Counted from the stretch's first letter, positions 46,643-59,167 are shown. The stretch: DNA of 64,000 bases from Acanthochlamys bracteata (GCA_019914995.1 CM034132.1:5119501-5183500); one strand, 5' to 3'. Translations and numbers: made by a program. Notes: generated from the sequence alone by a model not told the origin.

Positions 46643-47066
46643 AATGGTTCAAAGGCAACTCAATAAGCTCACACTTGGCAATACATCACCCAGGCAAACA
46701 AAGGTAACAAATTTGATTTTTCCGAATGTCCTGCTTATAGATTAATGATCTTAGCTATTTCTGCATTTTGTCGACTCTAAAGTATAAATTTTCTTACAGA
46801 CTTGGCTCTCCCATATGTTTGTGTACTTTATCTAGATCCTATAAAGCGTCAATGTGATTAGCAAAATATAATTTACTTGAGGTGTCGTTGGTCTAAGTGT
46901 TTGAGATATATAATTGAAATAAAGTTCAAGTTACTTGTTTAATAAACATGAATGATGCAACTAACATTATCATTTGATTATCATTTGGGGATTTCAGATT
47001 GTGTCAACTAGACCTACACCTACATGGGATGAGGCTTTTGCATGGGCATCTGATTTTGTATACTAA
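46643..47066 (+). pseudogene. Captured exon pair, C2-domain-like
   Basis: An open stretch ending LGNTSPRQTK is followed by donor GTAACA (46703). An acceptor TTCAG (46993-46997) opens STRPTPTWDEAFAWASD, then a TAA. The PTWDEAF pattern resembles the NPxWNExF motif of C2 domains. Both exons are short and isolated, so the parent gene is unknown. Position inside the CACTA element indicates transduplication. Confidence 0.35.
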
Positions 47067-47659
47067 CAACGAATAAGCTATTTAGTTATAGTGGCTAATG
47101 TGTCTTGCTATTTGCTTGTGCTAGGTTTGAAAAGATTGTTTTAAGTAGAATGAATCAAAGGAGGAGGAGAATGTCTGGAATTCGTGAAAATTCAAGCTCC
47201 TAGTTTGGTTTTGGATTTGTTTCGTGATCTTTATCCAATTCGAATCATAGTTTTCCGTTGTTTTCATGGGGACGAGCATGGTGAAGGAGAAGATTCAAGC
47301 TCTGGCTACTAGAAAGCCACTAGACTTGATAAAACTCGGGGGAGTGATCAGATAGTGGGGTTAAAGAAGGTCATCATCTTCCACAATAATGTGGTTGTGA
47401 TTATTTCACTTACAAAATGACAATCATAGTTAAGGATCAAGGACAGAAGCTATATTTTTTGTAGATTCATTGCTTTATTTGTGATTGTTAATAAATTTGT
47501 CATTACAAATTTTAACAAATATTGATGTTGATGAATGTATATACTATTAATAAATTTTTTTTGATGATGATGTATAAGTTTGATAAATATATATTGAATG
47601 TTATTTATCATTTTAATGGATGTTTTTGTAATATTTTTGCATAATATTGAATACAGCAA

Positions 47660-48085
47660 ATTCTAATTGGTAATTTAAAATTTAGCTACTGAAAATTTTA
47701 GTGGGTAATTTAAATTTACCTATTGAAATATTCAGTTGGTAATTAAAATTTACCCATTGAATGATCTAGTCGGTAAATCTAATTTAATTTATCCACTGAA
47801 TTTTCAGTCGGTAATTAAAATTTATCCACTAATAGTTTAGTCGGTAAATAGAAGTTACTCACTGAAAATTCAATCGGTAAATTGTTCAAATTGTCGACTA
47901 AAATGAATCAGTCGGCAGTGTATAGTAACTTACCGACTGAATTTGTATGTTAGTAGGTAAACGTGTTACCGACTAGTCGTTCCCGATCGAATGCCGACCA
48001 CGTTTTTTTAGTCAGTAATACTATTTACCGACTGAATTTGTTTGTTTACCAACGGAAAAGTTCAGTCGATAATGACTATTTTTGC
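47660..48085. repeat. Right subterminal repeat array of the CACTA element
   Basis: CAGTCGGTAA, TTTACCGACTGAA and variants in both orientations, mirroring the left array and reaching the right TIR. Confidence 0.85.
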
Positions 48086-48646
48086 ATTAGTGAGACTAGC
48101 AATTGTGATGGCCATTTGCGAAGGCATGCAAGTTGCAGTTATAGGGAACTTGGCGAAGTTTAGAAGGATGCAGTGGGTTGTCCTTGCGAGGAGACTCGAC
48201 TTGAGATGGAGTGTTTTACAAAATATTAAGTCTTGATGTCTGTATGTTGTTTCAAGGTTAATGAATTTCACTTGTGGTGTGAAGTGAAGTTGATATAAGT
48301 ACTACGGTAATGAACCATGTAAAAATTACTTGTGGGCATTTTGGTTTGCATCTCTTAGCAATTATGTTTCTTTCGTTTAATCATTATTATGCTAACAACT
48401 TCGCTGCACATTACTACTTACATTCAATTGGCAACCTTACAGTCTACTGTTTGCCTCCTATTCGGTGCCTAAATTAAGAACAGTGGAGCGTTTGGTTTTT
48501 ACCTTGCTATAACTAAATTCACAAATAGCCCTCTTTTCTCCCATTTTGAGTTGATGTTACGAAGTTTTTCTATCACTAACATTTTTAACTTGCTCTCAAA
48601 GTCACAAAATGAGTTAAAATTTTCATTATCAGACTAAGGATGCGTT

Positions 48647-48872
48647 TAGTTGTGCATTCTGTAAAAGCACTTTTCAACTTCTCATTTTTAATAAATATTG
48701 TATAATATTTTATAAAATTTATTTTAAAATTTATAAAATATAGAAAAATTTTACGTTGTAAGTCTTATTATTATTTATTTTTATGTCAAAAAATTATAGC
48801 TTGTTTTACAAAGTATGACAAAAAAATTCTACATTTCAGAAAAGTACTTTTCATAATCACTCCTAAACACTC
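48647..48872. mobile_element. AT-rich MITE (hAT-like ends)
   Basis: GCGTTTAGTTGTGCATTC...AAAAGCACTTTTC on the left is answered in inverse on the right by GAAAAGTACTTTTC...CTCCTAAACAC. It is about 225 bp with no coding capacity. No clear target duplication was found. Confidence 0.55.
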
Positions 48873-48879
48873 TCTAAAT

Positions 48880-51800
48880 CATCGAGCTTAAAAGTTGAAA
48901 AACTAGTGAATAAAATCCCTCCAAAGCAGGAAAAGCTTCATTTGGGTTGTTCCCAACTAGTAGTCATGAATCAAATCTACAATGAAAGAATCAATAATTT
49001 TAATTTGTAAATACCACAACCCAATTTGCAATGTAATTTGTACCCAGCCAAACGAAACCCAAACTAAAACACAAGCTTCGTGGAGCCTGTTAATCTTAAA
49101 ACCAATACTTAAGTAAAACCAAGCCATATCAAAATTCTCAAAACTTACATTGATTTTTTTTTTTGTAAACACAATGAGTGAACCAGCTGCAAAGTTGCAT
49201 CACAATACTATGACAATCATAATAAACAGACAAAAATAAAACAAGGTCAAACCATTAAAATACAATAAAATACAACATTTATAGATTATCGGTAGCCCGC
49301 CACCTTAAAACAACTCCAAAATGAAACCAAGTACAAATATAGGGAGGTATTCTAGTAAGTTGTCTCGAAGTGGTACGGCTGTCTATACGAACAAAAACTC
49401 GCGAAGCAACAGACATTAGTAATAACAATTTGCGACAGCAATTGTTACTCAGTTGGTTCATGATTAAGGTTTAGAATTGAAAATTCCGTATAATAAGTTT
49501 AATATGTGGTCGAAACTTAGTTATTTATACAAATTGGGTGAAGATAATCCATGCAAATAGTTGATTCAATTAGACAATTTTAACTTATCAAAATTACACG
49601 TGAAAAAAAAATTCTAAAATTATAATAATTCATTAAAAAATCAAAATACTAATAATTAAAAAAATAAATAAAATTTTTCTGTAGACACAATAAAGCTATT
49701 TTTGGTATTTCAAAAATTTATACTTTAGTGATTGAAGCAATATTTTAAAAATCGTCAAATAAAGGCCCATAGATTATTGGGTTTTTATTGAAATGACCAT
49801 TTTACTATATAAAAACTCTTTCTTAATGTGACTTTTCAAATTAAGTATAACATATTGTTTACTTGAATTGACCAAACTATTTTTGAGGTCTTTCTTTTCT
49901 TATTTTGCTTCTTTTTTTCAACAACAGTCAGTTTTATAACGAATTTAGGAAAGCTTATCTGCAAGATTTTAGCAAATTAATAGTACAAAAAATACAGCAA
50001 CTACGATTTTCAACTCAGGAGAAAAATCAGTATATATAACCATGGTTGTCAAAATCAACCTTTTAAATAGAATCTTTCTCTTTGTGTAAAATTATAAAAT
50101 TCTAGTTTTAAAATAGGATCATAAAATTTTCTATAACAATGAATTTTCTAGAAAATTTTGTTTAATACCATTAAAAATCTTTTATAATTATTTTAATACC
50201 ATTAAAATTTACTAGAAAAAACTTTTTAAATTTTATGGAAACACCTTCTGTATTTTACAAAAAATCCCCTCAAAAACTATAATTTTATAGAAAACTCCTT
50301 CATATTTTGGAAACTCTTTTATATTTATAGACAATCCTCTATTTTTCAAAATGGTAAAAATGCAGCGAAATTGTGATTTTAATGAATTAAATCACAATTT
50401 CACTCAAATTGTGATGGACTATAAAATTGAACGTTTTATTGATATAAGATCGTATAAGAGTAGGATTTTAATTGGAATATTGATAACTATGCGTAGCAAG
50501 TAAGATCTAGCATCAAAAGAATTTGAAATCGATGAAAAAAATAAACAGAAAATAGACATTTACTTTTAACCTCTCTTCAATCACTCTTATCTAACGTTTC
50601 TCATTTGAAAATTTTAAAGGACTTCTAGAGCTCCAAATGTAATTTTTATCATTAAATATCAAGAATTATGAATTAGAATCAGGGTGATAAAATTTCAATT
50701 CAATCGAACCACTGAGTAACCTCCTTCCTACTTTTTAATGAAGATTGTAGAAAAGAAAACAATAACCGTAAAATAATGATGCTTATTCGAAAATAATTCG
50801 AAGAATGGTCTTTATTCATAAACAATTTGAATTGAATTTGAAGAATACTCCAGTTTAAATTATTTTTTAGTAAGGACGATTATTTGAATTGTTTTCAAAT
50901 AAGGTCATTTTTTCACTAGCATCTTAATCAAGAAATTGAATCTAACTCGATTCATGCTCCAATTAAGTTGAAATTTTAATAACATATTTTTAACTCATAA
51001 TCTCATATATCCAATGGTGATTACTAGATTTAGAGGTCTAAGTCCCTTTTAAATCTCTTCATTGAGAAGTGTTGAATAAAGTGATTAAAGAGATGTTAAA
51101 GAGTATATCACTATTTTTCGTTTCTCTTTATCTCTTTTCATAGGTTTTGTGTGATATGGTTATTAGAAATTTTCTTAATTCTATATAATATTCAACTTAT
51201 ATAGTTCATAATTCAAGATTTAGAAACTCAATATTTTACAATAAACATATAAACGAGGGAGAGTAAACATGCCTTGATCGATAACGCTTATCTTCAATCA
51301 ATTATTTACATTTTGAAAAGCTTGATTTCTCTCTCTTAATCTTCTCTTAATTCTAAATTAAACTTTATGTGATGAAAAATTTCTCTAGATTTTGAATAGA
51401 AAAAGAGAGAGGATCAATATAATGAATAGAGATTACATTCAATTGTTTGCATCTTTTATAGAGATTAAGAGAGATATAGATGATTATTGAATCTTTTATA
51501 GAAATTACATTCATTACCCATTAACTATCATAATGGATAGAATATGTAACTCTTACGCCACTAACAATCATGGAGAATGTGTGAATTTTAAAATTCACAT
51601 ATACATTACCCGCTATCTGCAATAATATATAGTGTATGTGAAATTTAATTCACTAATAAAATTTAGCAAATTTAATTTATTGAATTATTTTAACATATGA
51701 GTCACATCTAAGGTTGTCAAAATCGATTTTAGTTAGGATCGTTTTCCTTAACTAGCATTGTAAAATTTAGATATTAAATTAATATCGTAAAATTTTACAT

Positions 51801-52138
51801 ACCGATAAATTTTATAAAACTTTTTTTAATAGCATTAAGGATTTTTTATAAAAAATTTCTAATATTTAAAAAAAGTTAGTACAATTAGAAAAAGTTAATT
51901 CTTTTAATTTATTTTTAAAAATAATCTATATTTTATAGAACATTTTTTAAAATTATACTTTTTTAGAAAACTTTCTTAAATTTTATAAAGAACTCGCAAA
52001 ATTTTATCAAAATCTCTTCAAATTCAGTTAATTACTAAATTCTTTTAAAATAAAATCGTAAAAAAATTCGAATGTTACCAATTTTAAAATTTAAATTGAG
52101 ATCCGGATAGAATATTATTTTAAAAAAATTTATTTGAA
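48880..52138. other. Intergenic AT-rich DNA
   Basis: No gene or classified repeat supported. 50050-50420 and 51700-52100 hold degenerate AAAATTTTATAGAAAA-like text. Confidence 0.5.
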
Positions 52139-52143
52139 ATATG

Positions 52144-53346
52144 TGTTGCATTATATTGGAAATATATTTTGATGATCACAAAAGTAAAGAATTATTTAAT
52201 CTCAACTATTGAAATTAGCTTCACAGGGTTCTGTCAGCGCCAGCACAAATTTAGTCATCACACAGCCAGCTATTATATAGGAAAGGCTTACTGACGAATG
52301 AATTCAGAAGACTAACAGGAAACAGCAATTGATTGCAATGATGTTAAATACAAGGAACAACTACACCAACATGTCAATATCTAACTGGACCCCGGTTCAC
52401 CAAGATACATCAACACATCCATAGAATTAAAATTTTCAGACAGTGGAGAAGAGGCGCGCTTTGCCACCGGCGAACATTAATTACAACCATACACATCAAA
52501 TCACTTCCGGTGGATGAATTAAATGCTTGATCCGGTAGAGACGCTGTCATTCCAAGTCGGCTATCACTCACAGCAGCTCAACGGGCATATTCTCATCACC
52601 TTGAAGATCGGGAAGAAGGAAGGCAACGGAAATTTTTCTTAACGGCAGCCAACCTATGAAGAAGCAAGATATAAATAGATGAAAACCTGATTAGAATCGA
52701 TGAGAGCAGAGAGGACACAAATTTCACAAAAAGAACTGAAAATAGCTCAAAGCTCTTACTGAAGCCAAAAACCCAAAGAATTACAATTCAGGCTTCCTTT
52801 TGATCATCTCACTTCACTCACACAGCAAACTGAAAATGAGAGATTGATCCCGTACTTCAACCAGTGTTTTTAAATTTCTTCAAATGTGTATAAGTGCTTG
52901 GCACTTGAAAGCAAGTAAGCTTTCTGTTGATGGAGGCAACCGTATAAGTGTAGGTTCTACAATAAGAAATACCTTGGGTAACTGCTGTTGGCTCGGCTTG
53001 ACATAGGGAGCTGACAGAGTAGTGCTTGTCAAAGCACGGTGGTAGGTTGTTGTAGTTCTGCACTTAAAAGAATTAGTGAAGTCCACTCAAGTTGAGTGGT
53101 CGTGGATGTAGGCAATTCACTTGCCGAACCACGTTAAATGATTGTGTAGTAGCACTATAATATCTTGATTGTCATCTAGTTGAAACTTCTCATTAAAATC
53201 AGTCACTGCATACTAAATACTCTGTTCTAGTTCTCTGTTCAAGCACAGTCGACTAAAAGTAAACTGATCTATTGGAAAAAGTTTTATTTTTCTATAACTC
53301 AATTCACCCCTCCCCTCTTGAGTTATATATGCAGGATTGAACATCA
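52144..53346 (+). mobile_element. Solo LTR, family S copy 3
   Basis: TGTTGCATTATATTGG at 52144 and GGATTGAACATCA ending at 53346. The 5-bp flanks are ATATG (52139-52143) and ATATG (53347-53351). It is in opposite orientation to copies 1 and 2 and shares their terminal block (CACCCCTCCCCTCTTGAGTT, 53304-53323), the stem-loop (53101-53133) and the other end (TTTTGATGATCAC). At 1.2 kb it is much shorter than the other copies. Two overlapping short open frames (52857-53086) look incidental. Confidence 0.88.
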
Positions 53347-53351
53347 ATATG

Positions 53352-54162
53352 ATTTTGATTAAATAAATCGTAAAATTTTAAACATTATCAAAATTTTAAT
53401 AACCTTGACCATATCCAACAATAGTGTCCATTTCTTCAGAAATTGTAAATAGACAATTGCTGTAGTTGTACCATTAGTTTGTCAAAATCTTACACATAAA
53501 ATTTAGAGACACCTTAAAATAGTGTTTTTTGAGAAGAAGAAAATTAGAGAAACAAAAAAAATTAACAAGAAAACGAAATAAAATTGAAGTTTTCTCCTTT
53601 TCGTTGATCAGTTCAAATAAAAATCGGATTTACAAAAATATTGATTAAAAAATTAGATTAAAAAAATTTTATAGTAAAAATATTATCTCAGAAAAAAATT
53701 CTAACTTACCTTACCTGTTTTAAATTTGGGCCCCGGTTTCCGTTAGCAAGTAGCCTACTAATACAATTCCTTGTCGTCAGCAAGACACGACAAGGTCCGA
53801 TTTTGCTGTCTCAAAAGAGCGAGAGTGCAACAAAACAGGACTTGATGAAGGGCCAAGGATTTAAGCGGTTTCAATGAAACTAGATTAGTTTGAGGCTTAC
53901 AATTTAGATCTCCCGAAAATGCTTCTTCTCCTTTTACCACCCATAAAACTCAAACAAAGGAATTACTGGAATCGCTAGCGAGTTTCGGATGAGATCAGTT
54001 TTCCCACCGCCTGATTTTTCCTGTTTTCTTTATGTCTGTGACCGCTCCCATGGGCTGAAACAATGTTGAAAAAAGCCAGCTGTAAGGAAGGAAAAACAAA
54101 TGAGGTACTCGAACTGAAAATAGTGTTGTTCTCCCTGTAGCCTCTTGCAGAGCTAGCAAGGT
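53352..54162. other. Flank of the Gypsy insertion, with a possibly coding minus-strand stretch
   Basis: 53730-54162 is less AT-rich than its surroundings. On the minus strand it has an open frame, 54162-53975, that would continue from 59742-59610 if the retrotransposon were absent. No recognisable domain. A disrupted host exon is possible. Confidence 0.35.
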
Positions 54163-54167
54163 AAATA

Positions 54168-54523
54168 TGATACGACAGCACCTCAAAGTAGTGGCAGCAG
54201 CTCACTTTCTAGAAGGCTACCAAAGAAAAAAGCTGCTTGCAAATTTTGTTCAGGCTGCCAAGTCTAAGAGTTCACTCAAGAAAGGAGTTGTTCATCAATA
54301 AGGCACCGTGCCACATTAAGTAGAATTGTCGTTTGTCATGACTTTGTAGTCTGGCATGACTCTTGTAAGAGTCTTATAAATAAGTGTATTGAGATTAGAA
54401 GAGGAGAGGATACATAACACAACTTCTGATTTCTTTCTTATGTCGATCTCAGTTTTACCTTGCTCTGTCCCTCTCGGTCTTGTTTTGTCTTTTTTTTGTC
54501 TTGTTCACTTGCAACACATATCA
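54168..54523 (+). repeat. 5' LTR of the Gypsy element
   Basis: Starts TGATACGACAGC and ends CACATATCA. It has the TATA-like CTTATAAATAAG near 54380. It is about 70 bases shorter than the 3' LTR because a block just before the TATA box is missing. Confidence 0.95.
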
Positions 54524-54525
54524 AT

Positions 54526-54537
54526 TGGTATCAGAGC
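54526..54537 (+). promoter_or_regulatory. Primer-binding site, initiator tRNA-Met
   Basis: TGGTATCAGAGC, two bases after the 5' LTR, complementary to the 3' end of tRNA-iMet. Confidence 0.95.
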
Positions 54538-54546
54538 TGCGATTCT

Positions 54547-55945
54547 ATGGACCCGTCAATATCAATAGACCCGATTCTCCACAATCGCCAGCTTCTACAC
54601 CTTCGGTTGTTGCAGGAAATTTTTTGCAGCAACCTTCGCCGCCGAGCTTCACAACTCACAGCTCAAAGTAAGTTAACTGGCAAGAGCAATTCATTCATCT
54701 CCAAGCTAACTTTACAATGATACTTGCGCAGATGAATGAAGATCGCGTAGAGATGCGGCAGTTAATGCGTGAGTTGGTGCGAAATCGCAATGAAATTTCG
54801 GACAACAAAAATGCAACCAACACCACTACAAACAAAGCCAACCAGACCCTTTCTTCCAATATGCCACAAATATCCAATTTCGATACAAACACCTGTGCTC
54901 TAAACCTACAAACTTCCCCACCACAACCACCCTTATTACCTACACCAGACCTCCCTATTGCACCCATTAATTTATAAATACCACCACCAGAGATTCTTCC
55001 CCTAATGACAAGCCCATTGAGGGCAATAAGCTTTCTTCCTCTGTTTCAGCCTCTCTTCCTACACCACATATACATGACTTTGCCAAAAAAATGCACAACA
55101 ACCCCACCAAAATCCAATCTTTAACCGCATGCCAGTCCCATCAAACAACATGTTGTCATACGCATACTCCCTTCAACTCGACATTAGGATTGTCCGAGCA
55201 ACCTGCACCAGGGACTAGGGAACGATATAAGTTTCCTACATTCGACGGCAGAGAACCTCAAGAGTGGATATACTCAGCTGATCGGTATTTTAAACTCTAC
55301 AAAACATCGGCCTGCGATCGTGTTCTTATTGCTTCAATGTATCTCCAAGGTGATGCCAATAGGTGGTTCCAAAATTTTGAGAGAGACAAGCCACACCACT
55401 CATGGGAGGAATTGAAGACTGCCTTACTACGTCGTTTTGGCCCAACCACTATTGACAGTGCTAGCTTTGCTTTGAAACAATTAAAGCAAACAACCGCTGT
55501 CGATGATTATCAAAAAGCATTTAAAGATGTTACGTACCCGACTACCGCACGCCATGCAAGAAGATTTGATCGGGCACTTTCGTGGAGGGTTATCATCGCA
55601 TATTGGAATTGAGGTAATGGCACGACAACCCAATGATCTTCAAGAAGCTTATATGCTTGCAAGGTTGTTTGAATATAAAGAAACAATCGATCCAGACGCT
55701 ACACGCTCTAGCCGCTGGCGTTCTTCAACTGCAACATCTGTTGGGTCTGCATTGCACACTACAACTGTCAATCCATCAGCAAAAAATACGTTGGCTTCAT
55801 CGTCTACTTTAGTCTCCAAGCCGCGCCTCTCTACTGCCGACATAAGTGTCCGACGTGCCAAAGGTTTGTGTTTTTATTATGATGACAAGTATGACCGTAG
55901 CCATAGGTGTGCAACTCGACTATACTCAATTACCGGCCTAGAGGA
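54547..55945 (+). pseudogene. gag: gag region of the Gypsy element (broken)
   Basis: After the ATG at 54547, a Pro/Ser/Thr-rich N-terminal part runs to about 55090 in shifting frames, with a helix-like MNEDRVEMRQLMRELVR block near 54732. The retrotransposon gag domain is 55091-55530: ASMYLQGDANRWFQNFE and WEELKTALLRRFGP are typical. The frame changes near 55510-55560, and the other frame continues through EAYMLARLFEYKE. The nucleocapsid knuckle (KGLCFYYDDKYDRSHRC, about 55860-55910) has Tyr where the second Cys is expected. Gag would form the virus-like particle that encloses element RNA. It cannot be made intact here. Confidence 0.9.
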
Positions 55946-55959
55946 CTTGGAAGAAAATT

Positions 55960-57540
55960 TTTTAGATGATGTTCCCTTAGAGACACCTAAAGAAGATGCC
56001 GGACCGCAAACATTACGAGTCCGAGGACATATAAAGAAGCAAGAAGTATTCATCATCATAGACTCCGGAAGTATACATAATTTTATTTTTGATCGCTTGG
56101 CCACGCATTTAAGGTTATCTCCAATGGCTGTAAGCCCACTACATGTGGAATTAGCGGATTGTTGCCCCATTTCCATAAAGATGATATATAAAAATATTTC
56201 CTTGGATGTGCAAGGGGCTCATATGATTGTTGATGCATACCCTTTTCCAATCGGGGGGAATGAACCTTGTGCTTGGAATTCAATAGCTAGAAAGCTTGGG
56301 TGACATTGTTTGCAACTATCGTCGTTCCGAGATGAAGTTCTCTTTGCAGAACCGCGATTTTAATTTGAAGGGGATTAGTGAAGGAAGAGTATCTCAGCCC
56401 ACTAGCTTGGGCACTGGTGCTATATTTTGTTCTTTGAGGCTTATGACAATCTCCACCGAACCAGAGAAGTTCTCTGAACATACCACAGCACTGCCTATTG
56501 ACCTACAAAAACTCTTGGACAGCAACGCTGCCATCTTCAGTCCTGTTTTAGGCCTTCCGCCTAAGCGCTTGTATGATCATGGTATTCCATTATTGCCTGG
56601 TGCAGCACCTTCCAACCTAAGGCCTTATCGATATCCTCATGCACAGAAGGCGGAAATCGAGAGGATTGCCGCAGAAATGATGTCGCAAGGGATCATTTCG
56701 ACCTAGCTGTTCGGCATTCTCTACACCAGTGGTACTTGTAAAAAAGGATGGATTTAGTCGATTTTACGTAGATTACCGAACATTGAACGACATTACGGTA
56801 AAAGATAAGTATCCAATTCCTATGATTGACGAACTTTTAGATGAGTTACATGGCGCTTGCTACTTCTCCAAACTGGACTTAAAATCGGGATATCATCAAA
56901 TAAGGGTGAAAGACAACGATGTGCACAAAACAGCTTTTCGTACTCATGATGGCCATTACGAATTTCTTGTCATGCCGTTTGGATTAACAAATGCACCGGC
57001 GACCTTCTGATCACTAATGAACGAGGTGTTTCGCCCTCATCTTCGTAAGTTTGTCCTTGTTTTCTTTGATGATATTTTAGTATATAACTCTACTTGGGAG
57101 GAAACGACATTTGGTCGTAGTTTTCTCTATTTTGCAGAAGGAACGCCTCTATGCCAATTTCTCCAAATGCAACTCCGGTTGCCGCCAACTAGAATACTTG
57201 GGCCATATAGTATCGGCAAATGGCATTGCAGCGGACCCTTCTAAAATCAGTGCTATGCGTGACTGGCCAACTCCAACATCCATCTCTGCTTTGTGCGATT
57301 TTCTCAGTCTCATAGGATACTACAGATGTTTCGTTAAGGGATATGGAGTCATCGCAGCACCGCTCACGAACCTTTTGAAGAAAAATGCATTCTGCTGGAA
57401 CAGTGAAGCAGAAATTGCCTTCCAAAGTCTTAAGGATGCAATGATGAACACCCCTGTACTGGCCGTGCCAAACTTTGCCAAACCATTTACCGTCGAAACA
57501 GACGCGTCTGGACAAGGTATTGGGGCAGTATTATCATAAG
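55960..57540 (+). pseudogene. pol: Protease, reverse transcriptase and RNase H start of the Gypsy element (broken)
   Basis: The aspartic protease is marked by VFIIIDSGSIHNFIF (about 56046-56090). RT begins near 56540 with LPPKRLYDHGIPLLPGA. After a TAG (56704) and a frame change comes [20 protein letters not shown], then [19 protein letters not shown] (57008) follows PATF, and the catalytic box is VFFDDILVY (about 57055-57085). The frame shifts again near 57100-57130, then the thumb and RNase H run to VETDASGQGIGAVLS, ending at TAA 57537-57539. RT would copy element RNA into DNA. There are at least four inactivating changes. Confidence 0.93.
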
Positions 57541-57599
57541 AAAGTAGGCCTATTGCTTATTTTAGTAAGACATTGTCTTCAACAGAGCTGGCAAAATCC

Positions 57600-58915
57600 A
57601 CATACGAGTGAGAATTAATTGCACTTACTCTTGCTGTGCAACGTTGGAGACCATATCTTTTGGGGCATAAGTTTGTAATCAAAACCGATCACCTCAGCCT
57701 CAAGTACCTCCTAGAACAGCGATTATCATCACCTATTAAACATAAATGGTTGATTAAGCTTCTTGGATTCAACTATCACATTGAATACCGAGCGGGCAAG
57801 CTAAATGCAGCTGTCGACCCACTCTCCAGATGAAAAGATGCTTCCCTAGCAACATTGTCAATATTGCAAGCATCATTTTGGGATGACTTGAAGCATCCAG
57901 AGACAGCCGCATTAATTCAGTCTGCCTCAAAGAGTGAGCGCACGAACATTGCGCTGGCCAGTGGATTCTTGTTACAACATGGCAGATTACGTGTTCCATC
58001 TAGGCCTTCCTTACACAAACAACTAATGTTCGAAGCACATAACTCCGCTCACGGTGGCCACGGGGGGCAGTTCCGCACATTTAAGAGACTGTCGCAGCAA
58101 TTTTATTGCCGTGCATTGCGAAAGATGTGCAACAATACATATCGGAGTGTTCCACTTGTGCTAAAGCCAAAACAGAAACTTTGAGGCCAGCAGGTCTGCT
58201 GTAGCCTCTACCCATCCCTCAAGTTATTTGGTCCGATATTTTAATGGACTTTATAGAAGACATACCTATGTCAGATGGGAAAGATGCAATTTTGGTTGTA
58301 GTAGATCGGTTATCTAAATATGCTGACTTTATACCTCTTCGACATCCTTACACAGCGGCAAGTGTGGCAACAAACTTCGCAAAGGAGATAGTGCGCTTAT
58401 ATGGTGTTCCAACATCCATAGTATCGGATCGCGACTCAATCTTTCTTAGCTCCTCTTGGCAAGAATTACACCGTCTTCAAGGTACCTCTCTTCACATGAG
58501 TACGTCATACCACCCTCAAATGGATGGACAAACGAAGGTAGTCAATACAGGTCTAGAAGCTTATTTACGGTGTTTCATAGGAGAGCATCCAAAAAAGTGG
58601 TGCCAATGGCTTCATTGGGCTGAATTTTCTTACAATACAAGCGTTCATTCGGCTAGTAAGATTACACCTTTCGAAGCGGTTTATGGTCGCGCACCGCCAC
58701 CACTTGTGTCTTTCGCTTCTGGGCCTATTCATACAGATGAATTAGGAGTGGCACTGCTGGACAGAGATGAAATACTTCGGACCTTGAAGTTTCATCTACA
58801 ACAAGCTCAAAATCGTATGAAGCAACATGCCAATAAACATCGTCGAGAGAAAAGTTATCAAATTGGTGATGGGTGTTTGTCAAACTACGACCTCATCGCC
58901 AATCATCTATAGCAG
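57600..58915 (+). pseudogene. pol: RNase H end and integrase core of the Gypsy element (broken)
   Basis: RNase H continues at 57636-57833 (WRPYLLGHKFVIKTDHLSLK). The zinc-binding HHCC part lies at 58030-58160 (AHNSAHGGHGG, then C-x-x-x-x-x-C). The core, 58244-58912, has the first catalytic Asp in VVVDRLSKY and the second in IVSDRD. The third acidic residue, normally Glu in DGQTE, is Lys here (DGQTKVV, about 58530). That change alone should abolish DNA joining. Stops at 57831 and in the linker to the core also interrupt it. Integrase inserts the DNA copy into the host chromosome. Confidence 0.92.
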
Positions 58916-59165
58916 AACACCGTTTTCATATACTGAGGCATAGATACTATGGACTGTTTTGTATCTTAGAGTGGATGTGTCCTGTGGCATATCAGCTTGA
59001 ATTGCCTACGGATGCAAAAATTCACCCAATTTTTCATATCTCGCAACTCAAAAATGCTCGTTGCAACCCTCCTGAAATTTCTTTACAGCTGCCTGAGCTT
59101 CCCAACGAAGAGTTATATGGCCATCCTGCTGCCCAGAATAGAGGGACTCGTGGACGAGTCCAGTT
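58873..59165 (+). pseudogene. Integrase C-terminal domain of the Gypsy element
   Basis: After a frame change the text FVKLRPHRQSS, YYGLF and AYQLELPTDAKIHPIFHIS is the SH3-like C-terminal fold of Gypsy integrases, which contacts DNA. The open frame continues a short way into the PPT and 3' LTR and ends at 59184. No chromodomain was recognised. Confidence 0.85.
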
Positions 59166-59167
59166 TT

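Larger units (their letters stand above)
44956..48092. mobile_element. Non-autonomous CACTA (En/Spm) element, 3.1 kb, carrying gene fragments
   Basis: The left end CACTACTACAAATATAGT (44956) and the reverse of the right end CACTAATGCAAAAATAGT (48092) form TIRs that continue as TTATCGACTGAA. The flanks are AGA on both sides (44953-44955 and 48093-48095), the 3-bp duplication expected for CACTA elements. Subterminal regions are packed with GTCGGTAA/TTACCGAC. The 2.1-kb interior contains no TNPD-type transposase but does hold pieces of host genes. It would need a transposase supplied in trans. Confidence 0.92.

Noticed and set aside
52857..53086. Two overlapping open frames of 68 codons in solo LTR copy 3
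   Set aside because: They are within LTR sequence, unrelated to known proteins, and not conserved as frames in the other copies.
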